A DNA stretch of 64,000 nt from Verrucomicrobiota bacterium (GCA_947471985.1 CANIZL010000018.1:1-64000), one strand, 5' to 3'; numbered from the stretch's first letter, positions 6,903-16,012 are shown. Numbers and translations: made by a program. The notes: a model not told the origin generated them from the sequence alone.

Positions 6903-8627
6903 ATGATGAAGACCTCACTCCGTTCATCCACCGTCGCCGCCCTTTGGTTGGCGGCGGGCTGGTTCCCGCTCACCTCGCTGGCTGCGGCGGCGAAGCCGAT
7001 TGATTTCAAACGCGATATCCGGCCCATCCTCGAAGTCAACTGTCTCTCCTGCCATGGCTCAGAGAAGAACAAGGGTGGCCTCCGGCTGCTGACCAAGGCC
7101 GATGCGGTCAAAGGCGGCGAGAACGGCACCAGCCTGGTGGACAAGAATCCGGCGAAGTCGCCGCTATATGTGTCCACCACCCTGCCGGCGGATAACGACG
7201 CCACGATGCCGCCCAAGGGTGATCGCCTCACGGCCGCCCAGCAGGGCGCGCTGAAGGAGTGGATCGAGCAGGGCGCCCCCTGGCCGGACGACGTCAAACT
7301 GGTGCAGCGCAAGAAGGTGGATTTCGTGCGCGACGTGCAGCCGATCCTGGAGTTCAACTGCGTTTCCTGCCATCGCGAAGGCAATCCCGAGGGCGATCTC
7401 CGCATGGACAGCGCACCGGAATTCTTCTCGCACAAGGCGATCGTGCGCGGCGATGCCCAAGCGTCCACCGTCTTCACCTCCACCGTTCTGGCCGCGGATC
7501 ACAAGGATCTGATGCCGCCCAAAAAGAAGAACGGCCCCTTGCCGGCGGAAAAGACCGACATCCTCCGCGAGTGGATTGATCAGGGAGCTCCCTGGCCGGC
7601 GGGCGTGACCCTGGTCGCCCGCAAGGCGGAGGAAGCGGGTCCGGCGAACGAGGGCGAAATCATCGCCGCGATGCACAAGGCCCTGCTGGAAAAGAACGAC
7701 GTCACCGACGCGGCGGCCATGAAGGCGTACACGGAGGATCTTCCGTGGGGTGGAGTTCAGTTTGATCTGGTGCCGATTCCCGCCGGAAAATTCGCGATCG
7801 GTTCGCCGGAGACCGAAGACAAGCGCAAGCCCAACGAAGGCCCCCAGCTGGAGCGGACCATCGAGCCCTTCTGGATGGGGAAGACCGAGGTCACCTGGAA
7901 CGAGTACGAGCAGTTTATGTACAAGGAGATTGAGTTCGCCGCCGTCGATCAGAGGAAGCCGAATCCGTACATCAACCCCACGGCCGATGCCGTGGCGCGT
8001 CCGACCAAGCCGTACGTGGAAATGAGTTTCGGCATGGGCAAGGGCGGCTTCCCGGCCATCTCCATGACGCATTTTGCGGCCGTGACCTACTGCAAATGGC
8101 TGTCGGCCAAGACCGGCCATTTCTATCGCCTCCCCACGGAAGCGGAATGGGAGTACGCCTGCCGCGCAGGTACGAAGACCAAGTACAGCTTCGGGGATGA
8201 CGAATCCAAGCTTGGAGAGTACGCGTGGTATTTCGCCAACGCCGACGGGAAGTATCAAAAGACGGGGACCAAAAAGCCGAATCCGTGGGGCCTGCACGAC
8301 ATGCACGGCAATGTCGCCGAATGGGTGCTGGATGCGTACGCGACCAACTACAACAACGCCGTGATTCCCTTCACCCCGGGCGTGAAGGAATACCCGCACG
8401 TCGCCCGCGGCGGCTCCTGGGATGACGAAGCTGATATTCTGCGGAGCGCGGCCCGCCGTTTTTCGAACCAAAACTGGAAGATGCGCGATCCGCAACTGCC
8501 CAAGTCCCGCTGGTACCTCACCGACGCCCAGTTCCTGGGCTTCCGCGTGGTTCGCCCGTTGAAGATTCCGCCGGCGGACGAAATTGCGAAGTACTGGACC
8601 AGCTTCACGCCGGTCAAGAAGCCGTAA
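6903..8627 (+). CDS. Secreted protein: two PSCyt1-type cytochrome c domains plus SUMF1/FGE-like domain
   Basis: I place the start at ATG 6903 (MMKTSLRSS), which gives a clean signal peptide ending LTSLAAAA; a TTG at 6891 is an alternative. Two planctomycete-type cytochrome c domains follow, with heme motifs CLSCH (about residue 49) and CVSCH (about 153), each ending in a (D)xMPPK segment and a LxEWIxQGAPWP tail. From about residue 284 comes a formylglycine-generating-enzyme-like (SUMF1) domain: FDLVPIPAGKFAIGSPE, YRLPTEAEWEYACRAG, NPWGLHDMHGNVAEW and LGFRVVR. SUMF1-fold proteins with heme domains are common in PVC bacteria and their role is largely unknown. The electron-carrying and C-type-lectin-like folds are visible, but sulfatase activation is not implied. 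It is a single gene closed by a strong terminator. Confidence 0.9.
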   Translation: MMKTSLRSSTVAALWLAAGWFPLTSLAAAAKPIDFKRDIRPILEVNCLSCHGSEKNKGGLRLLTKADAVKGGENGTSLVDKNPAKSPLYVSTTLPADNDATMPPKGDRLTAAQQGALKEWIEQGAPWPDDVKLVQRKKVDFVRDVQPILEFNCVSCHREGNPEGDLRMDSAPEFFSHKAIVRGDAQASTVFTSTVLAADHKDLMPPKKKNGPLPAEKTDILREWIDQGAPWPAGVTLVARKAEEAGPANEGEIIAAMHKALLEKNDVTDAAAMKAYTEDLPWGGVQFDLVPIPAGKFAIGSPETEDKRKPNEGPQLERTIEPFWMGKTEVTWNEYEQFMYKEIEFAAVDQRKPNPYINPTADAVARPTKPYVEMSFGMGKGGFPAISMTHFAAVTYCKWLSAKTGHFYRLPTEAEWEYACRAGTKTKYSFGDDESKLGEYAWYFANADGKYQKTGTKKPNPWGLHDMHGNVAEWVLDAYATNYNNAVIPFTPGVKEYPHVARGGSWDDEADILRSAARRFSNQNWKMRDPQLPKSRWYLTDAQFLGFRVVRPLKIPPADEIAKYWTSFTPVKKP

Positions 8628-8672
8628 CTCCCGGCGGTCCGGGGAGGCACGCCTCCCCCGACGGACTAAAAA

Positions 8673-8708
8673 AGCGCACCGGCCTCACGGCCGGTGCGCT
8701 TTTTGTTT
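8673..8708. terminator. Strong bidirectional intrinsic terminator
   Basis: The arms AGCGCACCGGCC (8673-8684) and GGCCGGTGCGCT (8689-8700) pair perfectly around a TCAC loop. An A run precedes (8668-8673) and TTTTGTTT follows (8701-8708), so it can work on both strands. It closes the cytochrome/SUMF1 gene on the plus strand. Confidence 0.9.
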
Positions 8709-8844
8709 GTACCGCTGGTTTTCCAACCGGCGAGTTCGTGGGTGTTGAAGGCTTCGAGCCAAAACCGGAAGTCCCTCAACTTTTCCACCCGCCGACTCGA
8801 GCGTCAGCGGTACCCGCGTAATCCGGCGTCGCCGCCGGACTCGA

Positions 8845-9471
8845 TTACTTCGCCGCGGCGTAGAGCGCGGCCACCTTGTTCCAATCCACCACGTTCCAAA
8901 CCGCCTTGAGGTAGTCGGCCCGCTTGTTCTGGTACTTCAGGTAGTACGCATGCTCCCAGACATCGACGCCCAGCACGGGCTTGCCTTCGATACCCGAAAC
9001 CGCTTTACCCATGACCGGGGTGTCCTGATTCGGCGTGGAGGCGATCTCCAACTTGCCACCATTGACCACCAGCCACACCCAACCGGAGCCGAAACGGCCC
9101 AAGCCAGCGGCTTCAAACTTCGCCTGAAATTCGGCGAACGAGCCGAACGTGGCGGTGATCGCCGCCGCCAACTCACCCGTCGGAGCGCCACCCGTCGCCG
9201 GTCCGAGCAGATTCCAGAAGAAAGTGTGGTTCCAGTGACCGCCACCGTTGTTGCGGACCGGGCCCCGGATCGCGTCGGGCACGGAGGGCAGATCCGCGAT
9301 CAGCGCGGCCAGGGATTTCGCTTCCAACGCCGCCTGACCCGTCAGCGCCTTGTTCAGATTGTCCACGTAGGCTTTGTGGTGGCGGCCATGGTGAATTTCC
9401 ATGGTCAGGGCATCGATGTGCGGCTCAAGCGCTTCTTTGGCGTAAGGCAGGGGAGCGAGTTCGTGGGGCAT
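8845..9471 (-). CDS. sodA: Superoxide dismutase, Mn-type
   Basis: This 208-residue protein starts at ATG 9471 ([20 protein letters not shown]) and has a normal length for Fe/Mn superoxide dismutase, which dismutates superoxide in the cytoplasm. The four metal ligands are visible: His27 in MEIHHGRHH, the His of WNHTFFW, and Asp and His in [11 protein letters not shown]. The [11 protein letters not shown] context and the Gln of NQDTPVM are the manganese-type second-sphere pattern, where an iron enzyme would carry its Gln before WNHT. Metal choice still needs assay. No signal peptide is present. The gene is divergent from the feo operon across 177 bases, an arrangement that would suit shared metal control. 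Confidence 0.95.
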   Translation of the reverse strand: MPHELAPLPYAKEALEPHIDALTMEIHHGRHHKAYVDNLNKALTGQAALEAKSLAALIADLPSVPDAIRGPVRNNGGGHWNHTFFWNLLGPATGGAPTGELAAAITATFGSFAEFQAKFEAAGLGRFGSGWVWLVVNGGKLEIASTPNQDTPVMGKAVSGIEGKPVLGVDVWEHAYYLKYQNKRADYLKAVWNVVDWNKVAALYAAAK

Positions 9472-9648
9472 AAGCTTTAAATTGGTATTAAACCGACAGC
9501 GGACGGTAACCGGGAGCCGCCAAGTCGCAAGCAACCAAGACAGGGCCGCCGGCAAGCCGACCCGACCACAACCCGCCGACAACCTAGGGCAATCTGTCGC
9601 TAGACCTACCGCTTGCCGGTCCAAGGTCCCGGGGTAGCCTAAGGAAAC

Positions 9649-9957
9649 GTGAGTGCACCAGAACCTACCGCCGGCGTGACGCCGACTGCCGGACCGATCC
9701 ATCGGCCCTGGCTGCCGCTCACCCGGATGCGGGCGGGTTGTGTGGTGATCATCCGACAGCTCACCGCCACACCGGACGTTAATCAGCGCCTGCGCGAACT
9801 GGGTTTCGTGGAGGAGCAGCGGGTCAAGGTGATCACCTTGCAGAACAACCTCCTGTGCCAGGTGTGCAACGCCCGACTGGGCTTGAGCGCGAAACTGGCG
9901 GAAACGATTCTGGTCGAACCCGCCGGCCCCACCCCGCCGGCGCGGCTGGCGGCCTGA
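9649..9957 (+). CDS. feoA: FeoA-domain protein, first copy
   Basis: This 102-residue protein starts at GTG 9649. After a proline-rich leader of about 22 residues comes a FeoA SH3-like domain: [33 protein letters not shown] and [13 protein letters not shown]. The pattern QRLRELGF is the family core. FeoA is thought to bind the cytoplasmic side of FeoB and tune ferrous-iron uptake. It is the first gene of a feoA-feoA-feoB operon and is 36 bases before the second copy. The CQVCN pair (residues about 68-72) is not usual in FeoA and could bind a metal or Fe-S cluster; that is inference. Confidence 0.88.
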   Translation: MSAPEPTAGVTPTAGPIHRPWLPLTRMRAGCVVIIRQLTATPDVNQRLRELGFVEEQRVKVITLQNNLLCQVCNARLGLSAKLAETILVEPAGPTPPARLAA

Positions 9958-9993
9958 GTCGTCCGTGCCAACCGAAATTTCCCACCGCCGTCC

Positions 9994-10227
9994 ATGAACC
10001 CCGTTCCCCTCGCCTCCCTCGCGCCCGGCACCAAAGCGGTCGTGACGGAAATCCGCATCCCTCCGCAGCAACGCTCCCGGTTGCTGGAAATGGGCCTGCT
10101 GGTCGGCACCACTGTCGAACTGGTCCGCTTCGCCCCCATGGGGGATCCGGTCGAATTGAAACTGCGCGGGTACAATTTGTCGCTGCGAAAACATGAGGCA
10201 GAGTTGGTCCTCGTCCGACCGGTTTAA
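9994..10227 (+). CDS. feoA: FeoA-domain protein, second copy
   Basis: This is a compact 77-residue FeoA with the full domain: [54 protein letters not shown] and a C-terminal ELVLV. The GDPVE.KLRGY.LSLRK half is better conserved than in the first copy, so this one is closer to the canonical regulator. Tandem FeoA domains are common in Gram-negative anaerobes and probably form a platform on FeoB. It is 21 bases before feoB and surely co-transcribed with it. Confidence 0.92.
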   Translation: MNPVPLASLAPGTKAVVTEIRIPPQQRSRLLEMGLLVGTTVELVRFAPMGDPVELKLRGYNLSLRKHEAELVLVRPV

Positions 10228-10248
10228 CCGGGGATTTTCCTGCGCCGA

Positions 10249-12432
10249 ATGTCTGCCTCCGCCCCATCGCCGGTCCCGCCTGCCTCCCGAGCCACACCCT
10301 TTACGGTGGTGCTGACCGGAAATCCCAACTGCGGCAAAACCACGCTGTTTAACGCGCTGACCGGTCTGCGGGCCAAAGTAGGCAACTACGCCGGCGTCAC
10401 CGTGGAGCGGAAGGAAGGTGCCTTGCTGGGCGCCAGCGCGGATCGTCCCATCACCATCCTGGATCTGCCCGGCACCTACAGCCTGAGCCCGCAGTCCCTT
10501 GATGAACAGATTGCCCGGGACATCCTGTTCCAACGCCTGCCCGAAGTCCCCGCCCCCGACTTGGTCGTGGTGGTCGTCGATGCCTCGAACCTGCAGCGCA
10601 ATCTCTACTACGCCACGCAGGTCGTGGAATTGGGCTACCCCACGGTGATCGGGTTGAACATGATGGACGTCGCCGAGGAAAACGGGCACGCCCTGGACCT
10701 GCCGGCGTTGTCGACCGCGCTGGGCGTCCCCGTGGTGCCGCTGGTGGCGAGTGAGCGGCAGGGCTTGGAAGAACTGCGCGCCGCCCTCCTGCAGGCGGCG
10801 CTGGGCCGACGCCCGGCAGTCCCCTCCTCCGCCGCACCGCGACAATTCCTGGAGTTGCCCGAGTCCTTTGGTCGCGAAGTTGAAGCGCTCATTCCCCAAC
10901 TGGAGGCCCATCGCCCCGGGCGTTCACGCCTCGCCGCGGCCGAAGCGGTCCTGTGGCTCAGCGACGACCATGTCCTCACCGGCCATCGCGATTACTATCC
11001 CGCCGGCATCCAATCCGCCGTGGCCGCCGCCCGCAGCCGGCTGGAATCAGCTCAGGTGGATTGGCGCAGCGCCGCCATCGAAGCCCGCTACGCCCGAATC
11101 CTGGCCATCCAACAACACGTCACCACGGAGACGGCTTCCGACGCCCCCAATTTCTCCGACCGGCTCGACACCATCCTGACCCATCGGATCTGGGGCATGG
11201 CCATCTTCGTGGCCCTGATGGGCGTGCTGTTCGTGAGCATTTTTTCGCTGGCGAAGTATCCCATGGAGGCGCTTCAGGCGGGGATCGGCTGGTTGGCGAA
11301 TCTCGTGGGCCAAGCGCTGCCCGCCGGCGACTTGAACGTCCTGCTGACCAAGGGAGTGATCAGCGGGGTCGGTGCCGTGCTGGTGTTTCTACCGCAGATT
11401 CTGCTCCTTTTCCTCTTCATCAGCCTGCTGGAAGACACCGGCTACATGGCCCGCGCGGCGTTCCTCATGGATCGACTGATGTCCCGCGTCGGCCTGCACG
11501 GAAAGAGTTTCATCCCGATGCTCTCGTCCTTTGCCTGCGCCATCCCCGGCATCATGGCGGCGCGGACGATCGAAACCCCCAAGGACCGGTTGGCGACCAT
11601 CATGGTGGCGCCGCTGATGAGTTGCTCGGCGCGCCTGCCCGTTTACACCGTCCTGATCGCCGCGTGCATCGGCGGGGGCGCGCTGCGACAAGGGGCCGTC
11701 CTGACCGCCATGTACCTGCTGGGCATCGTCGGCGCCCTGGGCATGGCCTGGATTTTCAAGCGCACCCTGCTGCGAGGCGAGCCGCCGCTCCTGGTGCTGG
11801 AATTGCCGCCGTATCGCCGCCCGGTCTGGACCGTGGTGCTGCGTCACATGTGGGATCGTTCCAAGTTGTTTGTCCGCCGGGCCGGCACCGTGATCCTCGG
11901 AATCAACATTCTCCTCTGGTTCCTCACCACCTACCCAAAACTCGACATACCGGCCGTCCCCTTCGATGCGCAAATTCCCGCCGTCGCGACCGGGGAAAGC
12001 GCGGCACTGCGGCACAGTTTCGCCGGTCGCTTGGGACACTTGATCGAGCCGGTCATCGCCCCGCTGGGCTTTGATTGGAAGATCGGCATCGGCCTGATCA
12101 CATCGTTTGCCGCCCGCGAGGTCTTCGTGAGCACGATGTCCGTGGTCTACAACATCGGCAACACGGAGGAAACCGGTGATGCCCATCAGGGTTTGGCGGC
12201 CGCCCTGCAGGCCGAGCGACGGATCGATGGCACCCCGATGTACACGCCGCTCACGGGCATCACCTTGATGGTCTTCTATGTCTTCGCGCTGCAATGCGTG
12301 AGTACGGTGTCGGTCGTGCGCCGGGAAACGAACGGTTGGAAGTGGCCGCTGTTTCAGCTCGCCTACATGACCTCGCTCGCTTGGGGCATGGCGTTCGCCA
12401 CTCACCTGATCGGGCGCCTGCTGGGCTGGTAA
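10249..12432 (+). CDS. feoB: Ferrous iron transporter FeoB
   Basis: FeoB imports Fe(II) through the inner membrane. The 727-residue protein has an N-terminal G domain with P-loop GNPNCGKTT (about 25-33), the NYAGVTVE switch I segment, DLPGTYSL (G3) and NMMD (G4). A helical linker follows to about residue 280, then the membrane part with two Gate domains ([20 protein letters not shown] and the region around [16 protein letters not shown]). The conserved [14 protein letters not shown] and [13 protein letters not shown] segments are present, including the cysteine of SCSARLP. It closes a feoA-feoA-feoB operon and ends 89 bases before a convergent gene. I saw no clear Fur or DtxR site upstream. 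Confidence 0.97.
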   Translation: MSASAPSPVPPASRATPFTVVLTGNPNCGKTTLFNALTGLRAKVGNYAGVTVERKEGALLGASADRPITILDLPGTYSLSPQSLDEQIARDILFQRLPEVPAPDLVVVVVDASNLQRNLYYATQVVELGYPTVIGLNMMDVAEENGHALDLPALSTALGVPVVPLVASERQGLEELRAALLQAALGRRPAVPSSAAPRQFLELPESFGREVEALIPQLEAHRPGRSRLAAAEAVLWLSDDHVLTGHRDYYPAGIQSAVAAARSRLESAQVDWRSAAIEARYARILAIQQHVTTETASDAPNFSDRLDTILTHRIWGMAIFVALMGVLFVSIFSLAKYPMEALQAGIGWLANLVGQALPAGDLNVLLTKGVISGVGAVLVFLPQILLLFLFISLLEDTGYMARAAFLMDRLMSRVGLHGKSFIPMLSSFACAIPGIMAARTIETPKDRLATIMVAPLMSCSARLPVYTVLIAACIGGGALRQGAVLTAMYLLGIVGALGMAWIFKRTLLRGEPPLLVLELPPYRRPVWTVVLRHMWDRSKLFVRRAGTVILGINILLWFLTTYPKLDIPAVPFDAQIPAVATGESAALRHSFAGRLGHLIEPVIAPLGFDWKIGIGLITSFAAREVFVSTMSVVYNIGNTEETGDAHQGLAAALQAERRIDGTPMYTPLTGITLMVFYVFALQCVSTVSVVRRETNGWKWPLFQLAYMTSLAWGMAFATHLIGRLLGW

Positions 12433-12521
12433 GCGCCGAATCCGCGACTCGGACGTCGGTGGCGAATGCCGGGCGGGGCTCGCCCCACCGAGGATCGATC
12501 CCGATCCCGAAATTCCGTCGG

Positions 12522-13436
12522 TCAGACGGAAGGGCGTTCGCGAGCCGCCGGCCAAAGCGCCAGCGTATCGAGCACCGCCCGAACCCGGGGCACTTCGTGC
12601 GTGCGATAGAGATCGGTCCGCCCCAAGGCCGCCAGTACCGCGAAAAACGGTTCGGCGCAGCGCACTTCCTCCCCGAACTTCTCGAAGGCGTGCGGCAGGG
12701 CGTGGCACACGGGCCATCCCAGTTTTCGCAGGCGATAGGTGTTGAGGAAAACCGTCATCTGATGCCGGATCCGCACCGCGGAATCCTGCAGATTCCGGTA
12801 GTAAAATCCGAGCCCGGGATCAATCCAGAGCCGTCGCACGCCCGCCCGCGTGGCCACTTCAATCTGGCGGGCGAAGTACTCGTACATCCCCGCCACCGGA
12901 TCGGCGGTGAAATCAAATTCGCCCACCTCCCGCACATTGGCGCCCAGCACGTAGCAAAGAATCACCGCCGCATCGTGATCCGCCACCTGACGGAACATCT
13001 CCTCCGAGCGATCGGTCCCGGTCAGATTCAGCACCCGGGCGCCGGCCTGCAAACAGGCGCGGGTGACCGTGGGATGATAGGTCTCCACCGAGATCAGCTT
13101 TCCGGCGCCGGCCAGATCGCGCACCACCGGAATCAACGCGGAAGTCTGAGCCGCTTCATCCACCCGGGCGGCGTGGGCGAGCGAGGACTCCGCCCCAATA
13201 TCGATGATATCCGCCCCCTGGGCCGCCAGCACGTGCCCCCGTTCAATCGCCGCCGCCGCCGATCCACAGACGCTTTCGCGATACCAGGAATCCACCGAAA
13301 GGTTGATGACCCCCATGATGGCCGGCCGGGCCTCGCCATCGAACCGGCGGCCCCCCAGATCGAACGCCGCCACTTGGGCGGACAAGGCCGCGGGGTCCTG
13401 CGCAATCAACGAGGCGAGAGATTCAAGACACAGCAT
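12522..13436 (-). CDS. Divergent dihydropteroate-synthase-like (pterin-binding) protein
   Basis: A 304-residue protein starting at ATG 13436 (MLCLESLASL); a TTG two codons earlier is possible. It has the TIM-barrel pterin-binding pattern of dihydropteroate synthase: IMGVINLSVDSWYRES where FolP has IMGILNVTPDSFSDGG, GADIIDIGAESS, ISVETY, the N of RVLNLTG, and WIDPGLGFYYRN for the IDPGIGF motif. The usual C-terminal GxSRK loop, which helps bind pterin diphosphate and pABA, is missing; CHALPHAF stands in its place. The final LYRTHEV matches the RVHDV end. It may be a paralogue with another substrate rather than a folate enzyme. No folate genes are adjacent, and it is convergent with feoB. Confidence 0.75.
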   Translation of the reverse strand: MLCLESLASLIAQDPAALSAQVAAFDLGGRRFDGEARPAIMGVINLSVDSWYRESVCGSAAAAIERGHVLAAQGADIIDIGAESSLAHAARVDEAAQTSALIPVVRDLAGAGKLISVETYHPTVTRACLQAGARVLNLTGTDRSEEMFRQVADHDAAVILCYVLGANVREVGEFDFTADPVAGMYEYFARQIEVATRAGVRRLWIDPGLGFYYRNLQDSAVRIRHQMTVFLNTYRLRKLGWPVCHALPHAFEKFGEEVRCAEPFFAVLAALGRTDLYRTHEVPRVRAVLDTLALWPAARERPSV

Positions 13437-13582
13437 CCGCAACGACAGTGGGCGTCATCATGGATCCGTCAAACACGCCACGGGAGCCCCACGCGGCGGA
13501 TTCCGCCAAGGGAGATAAAACACCGCAGTCCTGGACCACAATCCCATCACCAAACTCCGTCCCAACCCGCGAAATTGAGTGA

Positions 13583-14128
13583 CTATCCCTTCAGAAAAAA
13601 TCTTACCACCTGCGCGGGGTGGATGATCGCGGGAATCGCCACATCCGAACTCTCCAACGCAACCCGCAATCCCTCACGGTCAATTCCATGAATGTGGCGG
13701 TCGCTGGAAATCAAAAAGGCAGCCCCGACCAAGGCCGATTCGGCATGACCAAGGAGTCGTTAACCTCTTCGTCTGGAAGCAATCCCGCGCGCCGGATTTT
13801 CCGGCCAATTTCATCGACAATGCCGTTTCCCACCGGAACACAATCGAGCGGTTGAAAGCCCCATTCGTTAACCAGATTCCGCAGCGCCGGCAAGGAGAGC
13901 CGCCCTACGTTCCTTAACTGATTGTCCGTCCTCCGCGAGGTAAGCCAATTCCTGAATTACCGTTGGAGGAACCACAAACACGGCAACCTTTGCCCGCTGC
14001 CGAAACGTTGAGATACAATCCGTTACGTTGTCCAAACCGTTGACCAAATCGATCAAAACATTCGTATCAAGGGCGACGAGTGTTGGCTTTGGAGTTGGAG
14101 TTGGAGTTGGAGTTGTTGGTCGCCCCAT
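13583..14128 (-). pseudogene. PIN-domain toxin broken by two frameshifts
   Basis: Three frames read in order give one PIN-domain protein. Frame one (from 14128) has VALDTNVLIDLVNG, with the first catalytic Asp, and VVPPTVIQELAYL with the Glu. A shift near 13895 continues as LPALRNLVNEWGFQPLDC and IVDEIGRKIRRAGLLPDEEV, then ND. A second shift near 13742 continues as AESALVGAAFLISSDRHIHG, then IPAIIHPAQVVRFFLKG and a TAG at 13583. The NDSLVMAESALVGAAFLISSD segment supplies the late acidic residues, so only the frameshifts break an otherwise complete RNase toxin. The first shift looks like a short insertion. The partner antitoxin lies immediately upstream. The relic is dead unless both shifts are bypassed. 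Confidence 0.75.
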
Positions 14129-14255
14129 AAATGATCGCCATCCCGCGATTCATCAATTGATCGCGCTTTTCATCCGTGAATTCATTCGCCTCCGCTCGGG
14201 CTTTCTCGCCGGTCCTGGTGCCGAACGACTCCTTTTCCGGAGGGGATTTTTTCAT
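14067..14255 (-). CDS. Small antitoxin-like protein paired with the PIN relic
   Basis: A 62-residue protein starts MKKSPPEKESFGTRTGEKAR and contains ANEFTDEKRDQLMNRGMAII near its middle. Short proteins ending in ...ER/KRxxLxxRGMxxIYG directly precede PIN toxins in Verrucomicrobia and cyanobacteria, as I recall. The gene overlaps the toxin relic by 62 bases. Its C-terminus reads NSNSNSNSK because it runs through a hexanucleotide repeat. With the toxin broken, the antitoxin is probably a leftover. The function is inferred from position and this motif only. Confidence 0.5.
   Translation of the reverse strand: MKKSPPEKESFGTRTGEKARAEANEFTDEKRDQLMNRGMAIIYGATNNSNSNSNSKANTRRP
14089..14112 (+). repeat. 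Hexanucleotide microsatellite (TTGGAG)4 at the antitoxin-toxin junction
   Basis: Four perfect TTGGAG units are followed by a degenerate TTGTTGG. On the minus strand the unit codes TPTPTPTP at the toxin N-terminus and NSNSNSNS at the antitoxin C-terminus, in overlapping frames. Unit gain or loss keeps both frames. Confidence 0.85.
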
Positions 14256-14455
14256 GGTACCGGTTTGCAATGGTGCGGACCCGTGGCTTTCTGCGTCAAC
14301 CTTCTTGAGACCACGTCGGTGGCCCAGCCAAACCGACCATGAAGCGACCCAGGTCTAAGCTCAAGCCCTATCATCCATACTCGGTAAACTCCGGGGCATC
14401 GGAAACTTCAACGCGCGAATAAACACCACCTATCAAAATGTTACGGGGATAAAAA

Positions 14456-14532
14456 TGGTGCGTCCGGCGCGATTCGAACGCGCGACCATCCGCTTAGAAG
14501 GCGGATGCTCTATCCAACTGAGCTACGGACGC
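14456..14532 (-). tRNA. tRNA-Arg (anticodon TCT)
   Basis: Read on the minus strand, a 7-base acceptor stem (GCGTCCG with CGGACGC), D arm GCTC...GAGC, anticodon stem TCCGC/GCGGA with loop CTTCTAA, a five-base variable region, and T arm GCGCG-TTCGAAT-CGCGC all fold. The anticodon is TCT, reading AGA/AGG arginine codons. The CCA end is encoded (77 bases in all). These codons are rare in this GC-rich genome. No integrase or attachment-site duplication is visible next to it. Confidence 0.97.
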
Positions 14533-14703
14533 ATGAGGGGTTCCGAAACAACTCGTCCCGGCAGACCCAGTTCAAAAAACAGCCACCTGCGAGGCTCTGA
14601 TTTGCTGCCGACACTACCCTAAAACGTTGCCCCGGAAGCAGCACTTGGCAATGTTCGGTTGCCCTTGGGTTCAGGCCAATCCAGCCTCGAAAAATCCGCC
14701 GAC

Positions 14704-15234
14704 TTACTTACGCCGCAGGAAAAGCAGCCCCCCGAGGCCAAGAGCGGCGAGCGCATAGGTGCTCGGCTCTGGACAAATGTCGGGGACGTTCATGCCCATA
14801 AACGCCGGGACGATCGAATTTGGAAGCCCAGCGACGCCATTGGCATCTACCACGCCGCCGAGCACGAAAGAGGACAACGTTCTCGTTGCTCTCACGAAAG
14901 CACTATTGAAGTCAGCGCCCGTGTCCTTGTCCCAAGCGCGGATCGTGATATCGACCGCGCTGCCACCGGGCTTACCGGGCACAGTGACGGTGCCTTTGGA
15001 AAAGAGTCCGGCATTCGCCCCCGACAGCGTCAGTTGAAAGGGTTCCATCGCCCGCACTCCGTTCACGATAATTTCAACAAAGACGTTGTCAGCGGGGAGC
15101 ACATTGGCGCCGAAGATCACGATACGCGGCTTGGTTCCCGTGGCGGTACTCGCAGAGAACGTTCCCTGAGCGGAAACGGAGGCGGCAGCGGCAAATAAGA
15201 CTACACCCGCGAGGATCGTGGATTTCATATTCAT
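14704..15234 (-). CDS. PEP-CTERM protein, tandem paralogue 1
   Basis: A 176-residue exported protein starts at ATG 15234 (MNMKSTILAGVVLFAAAASV; ATG 15228 also possible) with a signal peptide cut near VSAQG. The mature part begins GTFSASTATGTKPRI, then has AFVRATRTLSSFVLGGVVDA and ends PEPSTYALAALGLGGLLFLR plus RK. That is a standard PEP-CTERM signal: the PEP motif, a hydrophobic helix and basic residues, processed by an exosortase. Two more copies with the same plan lie upstream at 15326-15895 and 16013-16531. The domain between signal and tail is not one I recognise; a small beta-rich surface or matrix protein is likely. Confidence 0.85.
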   Translation of the reverse strand: MNMKSTILAGVVLFAAAASVSAQGTFSASTATGTKPRIVIFGANVLPADNVFVEIIVNGVRAMEPFQLTLSGANAGLFSKGTVTVPGKPGGSAVDITIRAWDKDTGADFNSAFVRATRTLSSFVLGGVVDANGVAGLPNSIVPAFMGMNVPDICPEPSTYALAALGLGGLLFLRRK

Positions 15235-15325
15235 TCCGGGTTCACCGACCTGAGGCGCTGAGCTGATAGCCAAAGTTAGCAGTAGCACAAGAACCAAGCA
15301 ACCCGGCCCCGAAGAATCCGACTGC

Positions 15326-15895
15326 TTACCTGCGCCGCAGGAATAGCAGCCCCCCAAGGCCGAGAGCGGCGAGCACATAGGTGCTCGGCTCGGGGCATAT
15401 CGGCAGGCAATTCGGTGGCCCGTAGGCTGCCAGATCAAAGCCCGTAAAGGCCGGGACGATGGGCGTGGGAAGGCCAGCGATGCCGTTGGCATCAACCACG
15501 CCGCCGAGCACGAAGGAGTGCAACGTTGTGGTTGCTTTCACCAACAGTGCAGCGTCGAAACTGAAACCAGCGTCTCCATCCCAAGCGCGGATCGTGATAT
15601 CCACCGTGCTACCACCCGGCTTACCGGGAACGGTGATGATTCCCTTGGAGAAGAGTCCGGCGTTGACACCACCCAGCGTGAGTTGAAAGGGATCGATCGT
15701 CGGTGCTCCGTTCACCAGGATTTGAACGAACACGTGGTCCGCAGCGACAACATTCACACCGTCAATGCTGATGCGTGGCTTGGTTCCCGTGGCCGTACTG
15801 GCAGAGAACGTTCCCTGAGCGGTGACGGAGGTGACGGCGGCGAAAAATGCGGCGCCAACGAGAATCAGTCCGTTGAGGCAATTCTTGAGGTTCAC
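15326..15895 (-). CDS. PEP-CTERM protein, tandem paralogue 2
   Basis: A 189-residue paralogue starting with GTG 15895 (MNLKNCLNGLILVGAAFFAA) with signal peptide and the same GTFSASTATGTKPRI beginning. It differs from its neighbours by a few inserted residues (FSFDAALLVKATTTLHS) and a longer linker with two cysteines (YGPPNCLPICPEPSTY) before the PEP-CTERM helix. The Cys pair could form a disulfide near the wall anchor; that is inference. It is about 90 bases upstream of paralogue 1 and downstream of the paralogue 3 terminator, so it probably has its own promoter. Confidence 0.85.
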   Translation of the reverse strand: MNLKNCLNGLILVGAAFFAAVTSVTAQGTFSASTATGTKPRISIDGVNVVAADHVFVQILVNGAPTIDPFQLTLGGVNAGLFSKGIITVPGKPGGSTVDITIRAWDGDAGFSFDAALLVKATTTLHSFVLGGVVDANGIAGLPTPIVPAFTGFDLAAYGPPNCLPICPEPSTYVLAALGLGGLLFLRRR

Positions 15896-15961
15896 GGGCC
15901 TGAATCGAATTACTCAAACTGAAGGTTCGCTGAGGCGGCAATTGCAAGCAATCCACCAACG

Positions 15962-15997
15962 AAAAACGGCCGATCTGTTGCCAGATCGGCCGTTTTT
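15962..15997. terminator. Strong intrinsic terminator downstream of PEP-CTERM paralogue 3
   Basis: AAAAACGGCCGATCT (15962-15976) pairs perfectly with AGATCGGCCGTTTTT (15983-15997) around a GTTGCC loop. The flanking A and T runs let it act on either strand. It ends the minus-strand transcript of the gene at 16013-16531 and insulates paralogue 2. Confidence 0.92.
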
Positions 15998-16012
15998 TGA
16001 AAGTCCAACGCC

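Noticed and set aside
9600-9648. DtxR/IdeR-type site (GGTAGCCTAAGG) before feoA
   Set aside because: Only one half resembles the consensus and a base is missing from the centre, so no operator is supported.
14456-14532. Genomic-island attachment site at tRNA-Arg
   Set aside because: No integrase gene and no repeat of the tRNA 3' end found in the window.
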